64,000 nt of DNA. Origin: Dehalococcoidia bacterium. GTDB lineage: Bacteria; Chloroflexota; Dehalococcoidia; Tepidiformales; Tepidiformaceae. Of this stretch, positions 51,349-59,852 are shown in pieces. The stretch lies in assembly GCA_020853755.1 (NCBI GenBank), contig JADYYG010000051.1, forward strand, positions 119,188 to 183,187, given 5' to 3'. Numbering within the stretch: position 1 is the stretch's first letter; each line of letters starts with the position of its first letter. The notes below the pieces were generated by a model. The model made no database searches. It was given only the letters and a program-made list of their open reading frames with translations, and was not told the origin of the DNA. The position numbers were made by a program, and so were the translations under genes.

Positions 51349-52881
51349 CTACGTACTGGCCGGCCGCGGACCGAGCACCCGCTTCGGTGGGTACGCCCGG
51401 AAGGTCGCCATGTGGTTTCGCGCCCCGGCCTGGAACGCCTCGACGTAGGCCAGTTTCCGCGTCATGTAATTGTGCTGCTCTTTCGGGTCCAGGTAGAGGT
51501 TGAAGAGCTTCGCGTAAGTGTAGTGTTCGGTCACGCCGGTGAAGCCGCCCGGCCCCCAGGCGTCGGTCACGCTGTCGCTCGTGGCGGCGCGCATCCACTT
51601 GTACTCGCCCACGCGCAGCCCCGAGAACGTGTCGACGAGCCAGTAGTAGTGGTACTTCCGGTTCGAAAGACCGCCTTCGGTGACGAGGAACGATGACTGG
51701 TCGACGCCGTCGATGAAGCGATCCGTCGGCACGCGGTCGGCTGCTCCGGCCAGGGCGGCGAAGGTCGGAAGGATGTCGTTGAAGTCGAAGAGGCCATCGC
51801 TCTGGCCGCCGGCTGCGACCGTTCCCGGCCAGGAGATGATGCCGGGCACGCGCACGCCGCCTTCCCACGTCGAACCCTTCGCGCAGCGGAACGGCGTGTA
51901 GGCCGCATCCGGCCACGTCTCCATGTGCGGGCCGTTGTCCGAACTGATGAAGACGAGCGTGTTCTCCAGTTGGCCGGTCTCCTTCAGGCAGTCGACCAGG
52001 CTCCCGACGATGGCGTCGAGCTCGATGAGCGTGTCCTTGTAGGGGTGCTTTGCGGGCGAAACGCCAAGGTAGTCCGGGTGCGGGTAGTTGTCGAAGTGCG
52101 CCCCGCGCGTGCCGTGGAGGAGGAACCACGGCTGGTCGCTCCCGGCCATCCGCCGGATGTAGTCGACCGAGTACTGGCGCCACTTGTCGTCGAGCAGGGA
52201 GAGCACCGGGATGGTGACTTCCTCCACCTGCTCCGGTTCGTTGCCGCGGGTGGCGTGCACGAACGAGCGGTTGAACGGCATGTTCTTCACCCACTCGGTG
52301 CGTGCGTCGGAATAGACGATCTCGGGGAAGAAGTGCGGGTCGCGCCACTCGGTGTACATGTCCGAAACCGAGAGGAAGCCGTAGAAGTCGTCGAAGCCAA
52401 CGTTCTGCGGCTGCGATGCGAGGGCCTCGCCGAGGTGCCACTTGCCCACGGCCTGGGTCGAATAGCCGGCCTCGGAGAGGATGCGGGCGATGGTCACTTC
52501 GTCTTCGAGGCCGCCCGGTTCGCCGTACATCGGCGGCCGCTGGAGGCCGTGGCGGTTCGGGACCCGCCCGGTCAGCAGCGTGGCCCGCGACGGCGAGCAT
52601 GACGGCTCTGAGTAGCAGGAGGTGAGCAGCAGGCCCTCGCGAGCCAGCCGGTCGATGTTCGGCGTCGGTGCGCCAACCGCGATGCCGCCGCCGTAACAGC
52701 CGAAGTCGCCCCAGCCGACATCGTCCATGAGGATGACGAGGAAGTTGGGGCGCTTGCCGGTGCGCTGACGAAGCGCTTCGAGCTTCTGCTGGGCGGCTTC
52801 CTCCTGGGCCTCATGCCGGAACGCTGGTTCACGGTTCGGCGCTGTCCTGACGGTGGGCGTGGCAATGGGATCGAACGGCAA
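51349..52881 (-). CDS. Sulfatase, formylglycine-dependent
   Basis: A 510-residue arylsulfatase-type enzyme. LVILMDDVGWGDFGCYGGG provides the metal Asp residues, CSPSRATLLTGR has Cys95 for conversion to formylglycine, YSTQAVGKWHLG is the second signature and FISSDNGPH the late metal site. It begins with TTG 52881, 6 nt after GGAGG. No signal peptide is seen. A sulfatase-modifying enzyme must be encoded elsewhere. Its presence with GH29 and GH38 hints at sulfated glycan catabolism. Convergent with the MBL-fold gene. Confidence 0.92.
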   Translation of the reverse strand: MPFDPIATPTVRTAPNREPAFRHEAQEEAAQQKLEALRQRTGKRPNFLVILMDDVGWGDFGCYGGGIAVGAPTPNIDRLAREGLLLTSCYSEPSCSPSRATLLTGRVPNRHGLQRPPMYGEPGGLEDEVTIARILSEAGYSTQAVGKWHLGEALASQPQNVGFDDFYGFLSVSDMYTEWRDPHFFPEIVYSDARTEWVKNMPFNRSFVHATRGNEPEQVEEVTIPVLSLLDDKWRQYSVDYIRRMAGSDQPWFLLHGTRGAHFDNYPHPDYLGVSPAKHPYKDTLIELDAIVGSLVDCLKETGQLENTLVFISSDNGPHMETWPDAAYTPFRCAKGSTWEGGVRVPGIISWPGTVAAGGQSDGLFDFNDILPTFAALAGAADRVPTDRFIDGVDQSSFLVTEGGLSNRKYHYYWLVDTFSGLRVGEYKWMRAATSDSVTDAWGPGGFTGVTEHYTYAKLFNLYLDPKEQHNYMTRKLAYVEAFQAGARNHMATFRAYPPKRVLGPRPAST

Positions 52882-52933
52882 GGGGCGCCTCCGGGAGTGG
52901 GTCGCTTGATTTAGGGACCACCCGGGAGCGCCG

Positions 52934-53815
52934 TCAAGCGCCGTCCGGTTCGCTCGCCAGGGCGCTCAGCAGTTCGACGGCGATTGGCGGGAGATGCCGC
53001 CCGCGCCGCCGCACCCAGCCGATCTCGCGTGACTGCGCCGGTTCGAGGGCCACTGCGGCGACGTCGGTGCGGTGGGCCACGCTAATGCCCGGCGCGAAGG
53101 CGATCCCGCCCCCCGAGGCGACCAGCGCGAGGATCGCCTGCTGCGACCGCATCTCGAGGTTCGCCTGGAGCGTGACGCCGAGCCGGCGGGCTTCTTCGTC
53201 CACCATCGCGCGCAGGCCCAGTCCCGGCATCGAGAGCAGGAGCGACGGGTCGGCAAGCGCCTCGCCTACCGGAACTACCCCGCGTTCGGCCCATGGGTGG
53301 CCTGGCGGGACGGCGAGGAGCACCGGCTCGCGGAACAGCGGGGCCACTTCCAGCCGCGAGTCGTTCACCGGCATCACGACGATTGCGAGGTCGAAGTCAT
53401 CGTCGAGGACGCGGCGGATAGCATCGTCCGAACCGAGCATTTCGACCTGGAGGTGGGAGCGCGGGTAGCGCCGGCGCAGGTTCGCGAGGACCGGCGGCAA
53501 CAGGTTGTCCGAAACCGTCTCGGTAGCGCAGATGCGGAGTGCGCCGCCGTACGCCGAATCCGGCCCGGCGACGGCGCCGAGGGTGCTCGCGATATCGTCG
53601 AACACCCGGTCCGCGAGGTCCGCGAGGGCGAGCGCTGCACCGGTGGGGGCCACTCGCCGTCCCACGCGGTGGAAGAGCGGCACCCCCAGCTCCTGTTCGA
53701 GCTGGCGCAACTGCTTCGAAATCGAGGGCTGGGCGACGAACTCCGCCGCCGCCGCCTCTGTCACTGAACCCGTGCGGACAACGGCGCGAAGGTAGCGGAG
53801 GTGGTGGAGTTCCAT
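52934..53815 (-). CDS. LysR-family transcriptional regulator
   Basis: A 293-residue LTTR. The winged helix-turn-helix is MELHHLRYLRAVVRTGSVTEAAAAEFVAQPSISKQLRQLEQELG, followed by the PBP2-like effector domain (SVTGP-like region after about residue 90; LRICATETVSDNLLPPVL). ATG 53815 faces the methyltransferase gene across a short divergent gap holding a candidate LTTR box. It probably controls that gene and itself. Effector unknown. Confidence 0.92.
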   Translation of the reverse strand: MELHHLRYLRAVVRTGSVTEAAAAEFVAQPSISKQLRQLEQELGVPLFHRVGRRVAPTGAALALADLADRVFDDIASTLGAVAGPDSAYGGALRICATETVSDNLLPPVLANLRRRYPRSHLQVEMLGSDDAIRRVLDDDFDLAIVVMPVNDSRLEVAPLFREPVLLAVPPGHPWAERGVVPVGEALADPSLLLSMPGLGLRAMVDEEARRLGVTLQANLEMRSQQAILALVASGGGIAFAPGISVAHRTDVAAVALEPAQSREIGWVRRRGRHLPPIAVELLSALASEPDGA

Positions 53816-53828
53816 TATGCCCTCAGGC

Positions 53829-53850
53829 TATGAAAATCATGGATTCCATA
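53829..53850. promoter_or_regulatory. Candidate LysR box in the divergent region
   Basis: TATGAAAATCATGGATTCCATA at 53829-53850 is an imperfect palindrome with TATG and CATA ends, 14 nt from the lysR start and well upstream of the methyltransferase GTG 53985. It matches the expected place for an LTTR operator. Confidence 0.4.
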
Positions 53851-53984
53851 TCTTAGACGCAGTGGGACGCACGGCCTACCGTTTTCTCAGACCTTGGACG
53901 GACGCGGCGCCCCTTGCCGCGGCCGAGTATGAATGGATGCGCGATTTCGTCAGCGGCCGTTCTCCAGGGAAACCGGAGGCACTC

Positions 53985-54755
53985 GTGGGCAGCGTGACAG
54001 ACCAGGTGAAGCAGCAGTTCGGGGCGGTGGCCGAGGCGTACGTGAACAGCTCATTCCACGCCAACGGGCCGGACCTCGCCCTGCTCGTCGAAACCGCGCA
54101 CTTCACCGGCAGTGAATGCGTGATCGACCTTGGCTGTGGCCCGGGCCACACGGCGATGGCGTGCGCCCGCCACGCCGGCCGCGTCATCGGCGTCGATGTC
54201 ACGCCGGAGATGGTGGTGGCTGCTACCGCGCTCGCCGCCCAGCGCCACCTCGACAACGTCGAGTTCCGCACGGGCAACGTCGAGAGCCTCCCCTTCGTGA
54301 CGGGCAGCTTCGATGTCGTGACCAGCCGGGTGAGCGCGCACCATTATTCGGACATCGGCCGCGCCCTGGCCGAGGCCTTCCGCGTGCTCAAGCCCGGCGG
54401 CCTCTTCCTTATCTCCGACACCATCGCGCCCGAGGTGAACGAGTTCGACACCTTCTTCAACACGGTCGAACTCCTGCGCGACCCTTCGCACGTTCGCAAC
54501 CACAAGGGTTCCGATTGGATGCGGCTGCTGCGCGCGGCCGGGTTCGAACCCGAGATGGTCGGCCACTTCCCGCTCACGCTCGACTTCGCCGACTGGGTGA
54601 AGCGGATGCAGACGCCGCCCGAGAAGGTGGCGATGCTGCGCCAACTGCTGAGCGAAGCGAGCCCCCAGGCACGCGCCGCCTTCGAGATCCGGACCGAAGA
54701 CCCGTGGTCGTTCACCATCCCCATTGGCGTCATGCGGGCGGCCAAGCCGGGGTAG
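53985..54755 (+). CDS. Class I SAM-dependent methyltransferase
   Basis: A 256-residue methyltransferase of the UbiE/YcgJ type. GTG 53985 (VGSVTDQVKQQFGAVAEAYV) is chosen for GGAGG 5 nt upstream; an earlier ATG at 53817 adds an unrelated stretch. SAM motif I CVIDLGCGPGHTAMAC, motif II and III (VIGVDVTPEMV, LKPGGLFLISDTIAP) are intact. Substrate not readable. Divergent from lysR and likely its target. Confidence 0.88.
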   Translation: MGSVTDQVKQQFGAVAEAYVNSSFHANGPDLALLVETAHFTGSECVIDLGCGPGHTAMACARHAGRVIGVDVTPEMVVAATALAAQRHLDNVEFRTGNVESLPFVTGSFDVVTSRVSAHHYSDIGRALAEAFRVLKPGGLFLISDTIAPEVNEFDTFFNTVELLRDPSHVRNHKGSDWMRLLRAAGFEPEMVGHFPLTLDFADWVKRMQTPPEKVAMLRQLLSEASPQARAAFEIRTEDPWSFTIPIGVMRAAKPG

Positions 54756-54764
54756 CACCTGGGT

Positions 54765-54770
54765 TAGAAT
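54765..54770 (+). promoter_or_regulatory. -10 element TAGAAT, leaderless configuration (membrane hypothetical)
   Basis: TAGAAT ends 7 nt before GTG 54778. Confidence 0.45.
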
Positions 54771-54777
54771 CCAGCCG

Positions 54778-55530
54778 GTGAGGCTGCTTGCGGTTTGGAT
54801 GGCGGTTGCATTCGGAGTCGCATCCGCGGTCGCCGGTAGCTTGCTTCTCGTCGTCTGGGCGGCCGGCGGACTCGATACGAGCGGCGGGAACCTCGATTGG
54901 GGTGTGGTGAGTTCCCTCGCGACTGTGGTGGGCGCGCTGGCCGCGGTCGGCGCCCTGGGGAGCGTGGCCTACGGGGTAGAACAACTTCGCCAGACCCGGC
55001 GGACTGAACGGATCTCGCTCACCCCATACCTGCGCGTTGACGTGGGCTTCCTCGAAGACGAGGCTCATCACCCGGGCTTTACTCCGCCCGACTGTAAGTA
55101 CCTGTTCGAAGCGGCCGACTTCGGCGCCCAACTCGAGAAGGGTGACCTGCAGTCACTTGAACCGGCGGCCGGGCAACCCGGCATGACCCTCTGTCTCTGG
55201 GCGACAAATCAACAGAGGGCGCCGCTGGGCGTCGCTTACGACATCGAGTTGGGCTTGTACGTTGTCTGGAAGGAAGGTGAGGGTGAGCAGGTAACTGAGG
55301 TGCGAGCCGAGTTCGCCTACCTGGAACCCGGGCAGACAACCGGAATCAAACTTGGGTCTGTTCGAGCGAGCGTTGAAGGACTGATCGTCCACGTCTTCGC
55401 AGTCTCGTATCGAGGTATGTTCCTGGACCACGAACTGCTCAATCGGCATGGGGCGCTCAGTTTGTACTATGATGCAAAGGAAGGTGTGATTCAGGATGAC
55501 CGATCGTACGGCCTCGGCGAATTCTCTTGA
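54778..55530 (+). CDS. Hypothetical membrane-anchored protein
   Basis: A 250-residue protein. Two N-terminal hydrophobic segments (AVWMAVAFGVASAVAGSLLLVVW and SLATVVGALAAVGALGSVAY) are followed by a basic patch (EQLRQTRRTERISL) and a soluble domain with VEGLIVHVFAVSYRGMFLDHELLNRHG near the end. Codon use is looser and GC lower than the neighbours, suggesting acquired DNA. I do not recognise the family. The GTG start fits the leaderless -10. Confidence 0.65.
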   Translation: MRLLAVWMAVAFGVASAVAGSLLLVVWAAGGLDTSGGNLDWGVVSSLATVVGALAAVGALGSVAYGVEQLRQTRRTERISLTPYLRVDVGFLEDEAHHPGFTPPDCKYLFEAADFGAQLEKGDLQSLEPAAGQPGMTLCLWATNQQRAPLGVAYDIELGLYVVWKEGEGEQVTEVRAEFAYLEPGQTTGIKLGSVRASVEGLIVHVFAVSYRGMFLDHELLNRHGALSLYYDAKEGVIQDDRSYGLGEFS

Positions 55531-55672
55531 ACCTGACTCCGGCCGGCTTCGATTGCAGGGTTCGGGGGGAAGCATCCGCGTGACGACGCTCCGCGGAAAC
55601 GCGAAGGAGCGTGCGCTTGAGGTTGTTGAGGCGGTCCGGCGGCGATATGCCAAAGAACGCGTGGCCAGTTAA
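55496..55672 (+). CDS. Small basic protein overlapping the preceding gene
   Basis: A 58-residue reading MTDRTASANSLEPDSGRLRL then SIRVTTLRGNAKERALEVVEAVRRRYAKER, starting inside the last 35 nt of the upstream gene in another frame. The helical Arg/Lys-rich C-terminus could bind nucleic acid. Overlap suggests coupling but could be chance. Confidence 0.4.
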   Translation: MTDRTASANSLEPDSGRLRLQGSGGSIRVTTLRGNAKERALEVVEAVRRRYAKERVAS

Positions 55673-55681
55673 ACCCGCCCC

Positions 55682-55687
55682 TACCCT
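55682..55687 (+). promoter_or_regulatory. -10 element TACCCT, leaderless configuration (NUDIX)
   Basis: TACCCT ends 6 nt before GTG 55694. Confidence 0.5.
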
Positions 55688-55693
55688 GAACCC

Positions 55694-56179
55694 GTGGAAC
55701 CTCGTATCCGCTTTGCTGCCCGCGCCGTCCTTATCGATGACCGCGGGCGGACGCTGCTGTTTCGCGCCCAGATGCCCGGCTTCCCCGATGGTTCGACCGT
55801 CTTCTGGATTACCCCCGGCGGCGGGATAGAGCCGGGCGAGGATGCCCTCGCCGCCGTCCGCCGCGAAGTGTTCGAAGAGACCGGGTTGAGCGACTTCGAG
55901 GTCGGCCCCTGTGTATGGCGGCGGGACCACACGTTCCGCTGGGGCAGCGGGCAGCTCTGCCAGGTCGAGTCCTACTTTGTCGTTCGCACGCCTGCGTTCG
56001 AGGTGTCCGTGGCGAACCACCAGGAAGAGGAGCGCGCATTCCTCACCGCCCACCGCTGGTTCACGCTGGACGAGATCCGAGCGCATGGCGAGCCGTTCGT
56101 GCCCGGCGACTTCGCGGGACTGCTGGCGCCGCTCCTCGCGGGCACCTACCCGCCCGAGCCAATCACGGTCGGCGTTTGA
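55694..56179 (+). CDS. NUDIX hydrolase
   Basis: A 161-residue NUDIX protein. VEPRIRFAARAVLIDDRGRTLLFR starts the fold; the box is GGGIEPGEDALAAVRREVFEETGL, with the GX5EX7REUXEEXGU spacing, at about residues 42-65. The family hydrolyses nucleoside diphosphates linked to another moiety; the substrate is unknown. GTG 55694 fits the leaderless -10. Confidence 0.9.
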   Translation: MEPRIRFAARAVLIDDRGRTLLFRAQMPGFPDGSTVFWITPGGGIEPGEDALAAVRREVFEETGLSDFEVGPCVWRRDHTFRWGSGQLCQVESYFVVRTPAFEVSVANHQEEERAFLTAHRWFTLDEIRAHGEPFVPGDFAGLLAPLLAGTYPPEPITVGV

Positions 56180-56189
56180 GGGCCGTGGG

Positions 56190-56408
56190 TTAGCCGGTGC
56201 CCGTGGGCGGGCAACTCTGGGGTGGTGTGGAGATGACGGCAACCATGCGGCCGGGGAAGAGCGTACGCGCCAGTTCCATCGCTTCGACGGCGGTCATCCC
56301 GGTGGTGTCCGGCAACACGCGCCACTCCCGGTCGTCTTCGGAGCACTCCCAGCCCAAGGCGGCGGGCCGGACGTAAAGGACACTCCCCGGGTATGGCATG
56401 GAAGGCAC
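56190..56408 (-). CDS. Small hypothetical protein
   Basis: A 72-residue reading (GTG 56408) with VLYVRPAALGWECSEDDREWRVLPDTTGMTAVEAMELARTLFPG, which has a plausible alpha/beta pattern. No family recognised. It sits convergent to the NUDIX gene and upstream of GerW on the same strand. Confidence 0.45.
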   Translation of the reverse strand: MPSMPYPGSVLYVRPAALGWECSEDDREWRVLPDTTGMTAVEAMELARTLFPGRMVAVISTPPQSCPPTGTG

Positions 56409-56494
56409 GCGGATGATCTCCGCCGGGAACGGTGCGCTCCCCGCTTCGGCCCGTCATGGTGCGAACGGGGAAGCTTTCGAGGGACGAACGATCG

Positions 56495-56914
56495 TTACCC
56501 GCGCAGCAGCTTCGTCAGCCCGCGCAGGGAAAGCCACGCCGCGATGCCGCTCGCAATCACGATCGGGACCGCCGAAACAGGGTCATTAATGCGCCGGAAG
56601 TCGGCCCGGCCTTCACGGATCTCGATGAAGCCGAGGGGTGAGGAGAGCAGCCCGCCGCCGCCGCCCGAACCTTCGCCGATGTCGCCCTGGTCGCTGTTCT
56701 CTTCGATCCCGCGGCCGCTGCCCGCGCCGAAGAACCAGCGAACCTTGGTCACCGGCACTACCGTGACGCCGTCGCGCTCGACGGCCTCGCCGAAGACGGC
56801 CCGGCTGTTGGCGTGCAGGCCGATGCGGCTGGCCAGCCGTTCGACCAGGTCATCGCCGCGGCCGCTGGCAGCCTCCTGTGCTTCGCGAAGGACTCGGCTC
56901 AGTTCGTCGGCCAT
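56495..56914 (-). CDS. GerW/YtfJ-like sporulation family protein
   Basis: A 139-residue protein with VFGEAVERDGVTVVPVTKVRWFFGAGSG, a Gly-rich stretch (GEGSGGGGGLLSSPLGFIEI) and a C-terminal hydrophobic helix (AVPIVIASGIAAWLSL). This is the YtfJ/GerW family, which is widespread outside spore formers, so it does not imply sporulation. ATG 56914. Confidence 0.85.
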   Translation of the reverse strand: MADELSRVLREAQEAASGRGDDLVERLASRIGLHANSRAVFGEAVERDGVTVVPVTKVRWFFGAGSGRGIEENSDQGDIGEGSGGGGGLLSSPLGFIEIREGRADFRRINDPVSAVPIVIASGIAAWLSLRGLTKLLRG

Positions 56915-56951
56915 CGGGGTACCTCGGTTCTCGGCGCGCAGCCGTGCGCGG

Positions 56952-57170
56952 TTACTTGAAGCGGTAGGTGATGCGGCCCTTCGTCAGGTCGTACGGGGAA
57001 AGTTCCACCAGTACCCGGTCACCCGTGAGGATCTTGATGTAGTTCTTGCGGATCTTGCCGCTGATGTGCGCCAGCACCACGTGACCGTTCGCCAATTCCA
57101 CCCGGAACTGTGCATCGGGCAGCGGCTGCGTCACGATACCTTCGACTTCAATCGCTTCTTTCTTCGCCAA
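56952..57170 (-). CDS. infA: Translation initiation factor IF-1
   Basis: A 72-residue S1-fold protein ([69 protein letters not shown]) that blocks the A site during initiation. It must start at TTG 57170, since homologues begin (M)AKKEAIEV and no ATG is available there. GAGGG is about 9 nt upstream. infA is usually near secY-rpmJ; here it stands alone. Confidence 0.95.
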   Translation of the reverse strand: MAKKEAIEVEGIVTQPLPDAQFRVELANGHVVLAHISGKIRKNYIKILTGDRVLVELSPYDLTKGRITYRFK

Positions 57171-57269
57171 ACAGGACAACCCTCGAATCGAAACTGTGAT
57201 TGGCGTTAACCCTACCACAAACGGGCGGCCGCTTTCAGCCTTTCCGCTGTTTCCCGCGGCCGTTCGCGC

Positions 57270-57275
57270 TACCCT
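57270..57275 (+). promoter_or_regulatory. -10 element TACCCT, leaderless configuration (mtaB)
   Basis: TACCCT ends 6 nt before ATG 57282. The alternative GTG 57276 would abut the element, so the spacing supports the ATG. Confidence 0.5.
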
Positions 57276-57281
57276 GTGGCG

Positions 57282-58571
57282 ATGCGCCGCCCGCTCGCGT
57301 CCGTCCTCACCCTCGGCTGCAAGCTCAACCTGGCCGACAGCGAAGAGGTTGCCCGCGGCCTCCAGGGCTGTGGCTACCGTGTGACCACATCGCTTTGCGA
57401 AGCTGATGCCTACGTTATTAATACCTGCGCGGTCACCCACGTGGCCGACCGCAAGTCGCGCAAGCTTGTGCGCTCCGTGCGCCGCCTTGCGCCCGGCGCA
57501 CGAGTCGTCGTCACCGGCTGCTTCCCGCGCGCTGCCGGCGAAGCCGCTGCCGCCGACCTCGGCGCGGACCTCGTGGCCGGGACGAGCGACCAGGACAAGG
57601 CGCGCATCGTGAGCTTCCTCGCCGAACCGGGCATCGAGCCGGTTCCCTCCGAAGCCACGGCTGCCGCCGGCACGCACATCGCCCGGGCCTTCATCAAGGC
57701 CCAGGAGGGCTGCAACGACGTCTGCGCCTTCTGCATCGTCCCCCGGACGCGCGGCCGCGAACGTTCACGGACGGTGGAGCGCGTCGCCGAAGAGGTGCGC
57801 CGGGCCACGGCCGGGGGCGCCCGCGAGGCCGTCATCACCGGCACCCAGCTCGGCGCCTGGGGCCGCGATTTCGACCCGCCGCAGACGCCCGCGGCACTCA
57901 TCGCCGGCCTCCTCGAAGCCACCGACGTGCCGCGCATCCGTTTCAGCTCGCTCCAACCCCAGGACATCACGCCCGAACTCCTCGCGCTCTGGCGGGACCC
58001 GCGGCTCATGCCCCACTTCCACCTCGCCCTCCAGGCCGGGAGCGACGCCACCCTCGCGGCGATGCGGCGGCGCTACACGGCGGCCGAGTTCGTCCGCGCC
58101 GCCGAACGCATTCGCGCAGCGGTCGACGGCGTGGCCATCACGACGGACGTCATCGCGGGCTTCCCCGGCGAAACCGAGGCCCAGTTCGCGGAGACGCTCG
58201 CGCTCTGCGAGGCGGTGGGGTTCGCGCGCATCCATGCCTTTCCTTATTCATTGCGTTCGCGCACCGCGGCCGCCCTCATGCCGGGACACCTCCCCGCGGA
58301 GGTGGTGAAAGAGCGAACGGCCCGCCTCCTCGCGCTGGGCGATGACCTCTGGGCGCGCTTCCGCGAATCCCAGGCCGGCACGCTTCGCCCGGTGCTCTGG
58401 GAAGCGCCCCGGAGCGGCCCCGGCGGCGCGCGCCACGCCTTCGGACACACGGATAACTACCTGCCGGTCTACGCCGAAGACGCAGGCCTCGACGGGCGCG
58501 TTACGCAGGGCCAACTCGGGCCGGTGTACCATGACGGCGTCTGGGGAAGCGTCCCCGGGGAGGCGATATGA
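57282..58571 (+). CDS. mtaB: tRNA methylthiotransferase of the MiaB family (MtaB-like)
   Basis: A 429-residue radical SAM enzyme that adds a methylthio group to t6A37 of tRNA. The N-terminal UPF0004 Cys residues are in [16 protein letters not shown] and TGCFPR; the radical SAM cluster is CNDVCAFC followed by [12 protein letters not shown]; the GTQLGAWG and [10 protein letters not shown] blocks follow, and a C-terminal TRAM-like region closes. The stop overlaps the amaP start (ATGA). First gene of an mtaB-amaP-scpB operon. Confidence 0.92.
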   Translation: MRRPLASVLTLGCKLNLADSEEVARGLQGCGYRVTTSLCEADAYVINTCAVTHVADRKSRKLVRSVRRLAPGARVVVTGCFPRAAGEAAAADLGADLVAGTSDQDKARIVSFLAEPGIEPVPSEATAAAGTHIARAFIKAQEGCNDVCAFCIVPRTRGRERSRTVERVAEEVRRATAGGAREAVITGTQLGAWGRDFDPPQTPAALIAGLLEATDVPRIRFSSLQPQDITPELLALWRDPRLMPHFHLALQAGSDATLAAMRRRYTAAEFVRAAERIRAAVDGVAITTDVIAGFPGETEAQFAETLALCEAVGFARIHAFPYSLRSRTAAALMPGHLPAEVVKERTARLLALGDDLWARFRESQAGTLRPVLWEAPRSGPGGARHAFGHTDNYLPVYAEDAGLDGRVTQGQLGPVYHDGVWGSVPGEAI

Positions 58572-59302
58572 ACGTCGTGCGGCGCATTCTGCTCGTCTTG
58601 TACAGCCTGCTCCTGCTCGCTGCGGTCGGCGGCCTCGGCGGCCTCGCCTGGAACCAGGAGCGAAAGCTCGACCTCTCCATTTCGAACCTGAACATCCAGG
58701 CCTTCGTCGAAGCGAGCGACACCGCGAAGTGGGCCTTCACCGGCGTCCTCGCCGCCATCGGTCTCGTGGCGATCGTCTCGCTCCTCATTGCCGTCTGGCC
58801 GAAGGGCTCCGGCTACAGCAGTTCCGGCACGCTGCGCCTGCGCCAGGCCGACGGAGGCACGGTCGAAGTGACCGCGGGGGCCATCGAGTCCCTCCTTCGC
58901 GGCGAACTCGAAGCGCTGCCCGAGGTGCGCTCGGCGAAGCCGAAGGTCCGCCTCAGCGGCGGCGCCGTCGATACCTACCTCGATGCGAACGTCGAACCGA
59001 GCGCGAGCATCGCCACGGCCACCAGCATCATCGCCAAAACCATCGACCTCACCCTCCGCGAACACGTCGGCGTGACCTCGATCCGGCGGCCCGTCATCCG
59101 CGTGACCTACGACGAGATGGGCGTGCGCCCGGCCGGTTCGGTGCGGCGCCCCGAACCGTCGCAGGCCCCGGCGGCGCCCCTGCCGCCCCCGCCCGACGGT
59201 CCGGAGCGCCCGCCGGAAGCGCCTTACTTCGCGAACCCGCAGGATGAAGCCGCGCCCACGGGCAGCGCCTTCGAGGGGACCACCACCGATGACCGAAGCT
59301 GA
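58568..59302 (+). CDS. amaP: Alkaline shock response membrane anchor protein AmaP
   Basis: A 244-residue protein with two N-terminal membrane helices (about 5-27 and 58-80) and an Asp23/Gls24-like domain (LRLRQADGGTVEVTAGAIESLLRGELEALPEVRSAKPKVRLSG region). The tail after residue 205 is Pro-rich and probably disordered. In Firmicutes AmaP tethers Asp23 at the membrane in cell-envelope stress. No Asp23 gene is adjacent. It overlaps both neighbours. Confidence 0.82.
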   Translation: MNVVRRILLVLYSLLLLAAVGGLGGLAWNQERKLDLSISNLNIQAFVEASDTAKWAFTGVLAAIGLVAIVSLLIAVWPKGSGYSSSGTLRLRQADGGTVEVTAGAIESLLRGELEALPEVRSAKPKVRLSGGAVDTYLDANVEPSASIATATSIIAKTIDLTLREHVGVTSIRRPVIRVTYDEMGVRPAGSVRRPEPSQAPAAPLPPPPDGPERPPEAPYFANPQDEAAPTGSAFEGTTTDDRS

Positions 59303-59852
59303 CCGCACGGCCGCGCCTCCGCCCGGCGAACTGCCGTGGGTGATGGAGGCGCTGCTGTTCGTCGCCGAAGAGCCGCAGACGTTGCAGGCCCTCGCCCGCG
59401 CCGCCGGAGTCAGCGACGGCGCGGCCCGCAAGGCCCTCAGCCAGCTCTCAGCCGATTACGAAGCGCGCGGCCTGCGGCTGCTCGAAGACAACCAGCGCTA
59501 CCAGCTCGGGGCCGCGCCCGCGTTCGCCCGCTACATCGAGAACATGCTCGGCGCGGGGCCTGGTCAGCGGCTCACCCGGCCCGCCCTCGAAACGCTCACC
59601 ATCATCGCCTACAAGCAGCCCTGCACCCGCGCCGAAATCGAGGCCATCCGCGGCGTGAACAGCGACCGCCAGGTGGCCATCCTCGAGCAGCGCGGGCTCA
59701 TCGAGAACACGGGTACGGGCAATGGCCCGGGCCGCCCGAAGCTCTACCGCACGACGATGCGCTTCCTCGAGCATTTCGGCATCCGCAGCCCGCGCGAACT
59801 GCCCCCGCTGCCAGACGCGCCCGCCGAGCCGCTGGTCGAAGCCGAACTCTGA
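59289..59852 (+). CDS. scpB: Segregation and condensation protein B
   Basis: A 187-residue SMC-ScpAB subunit. PWVMEALLFVAEEPQTLQALARAAG starts the first winged helix, RLLEDNQRYQLGAAPAFARYI links, and LTRPALETLTIIAYKQPCTRAEIEAIRGVNSDRQVAILEQRGLIENTG is the second. It overlaps amaP by 14 nt. scpA is not in the window. Confidence 0.93.
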   Translation: MTEADRTAAPPPGELPWVMEALLFVAEEPQTLQALARAAGVSDGAARKALSQLSADYEARGLRLLEDNQRYQLGAAPAFARYIENMLGAGPGQRLTRPALETLTIIAYKQPCTRAEIEAIRGVNSDRQVAILEQRGLIENTGTGNGPGRPKLYRTTMRFLEHFGIRSPRELPPLPDAPAEPLVEAEL

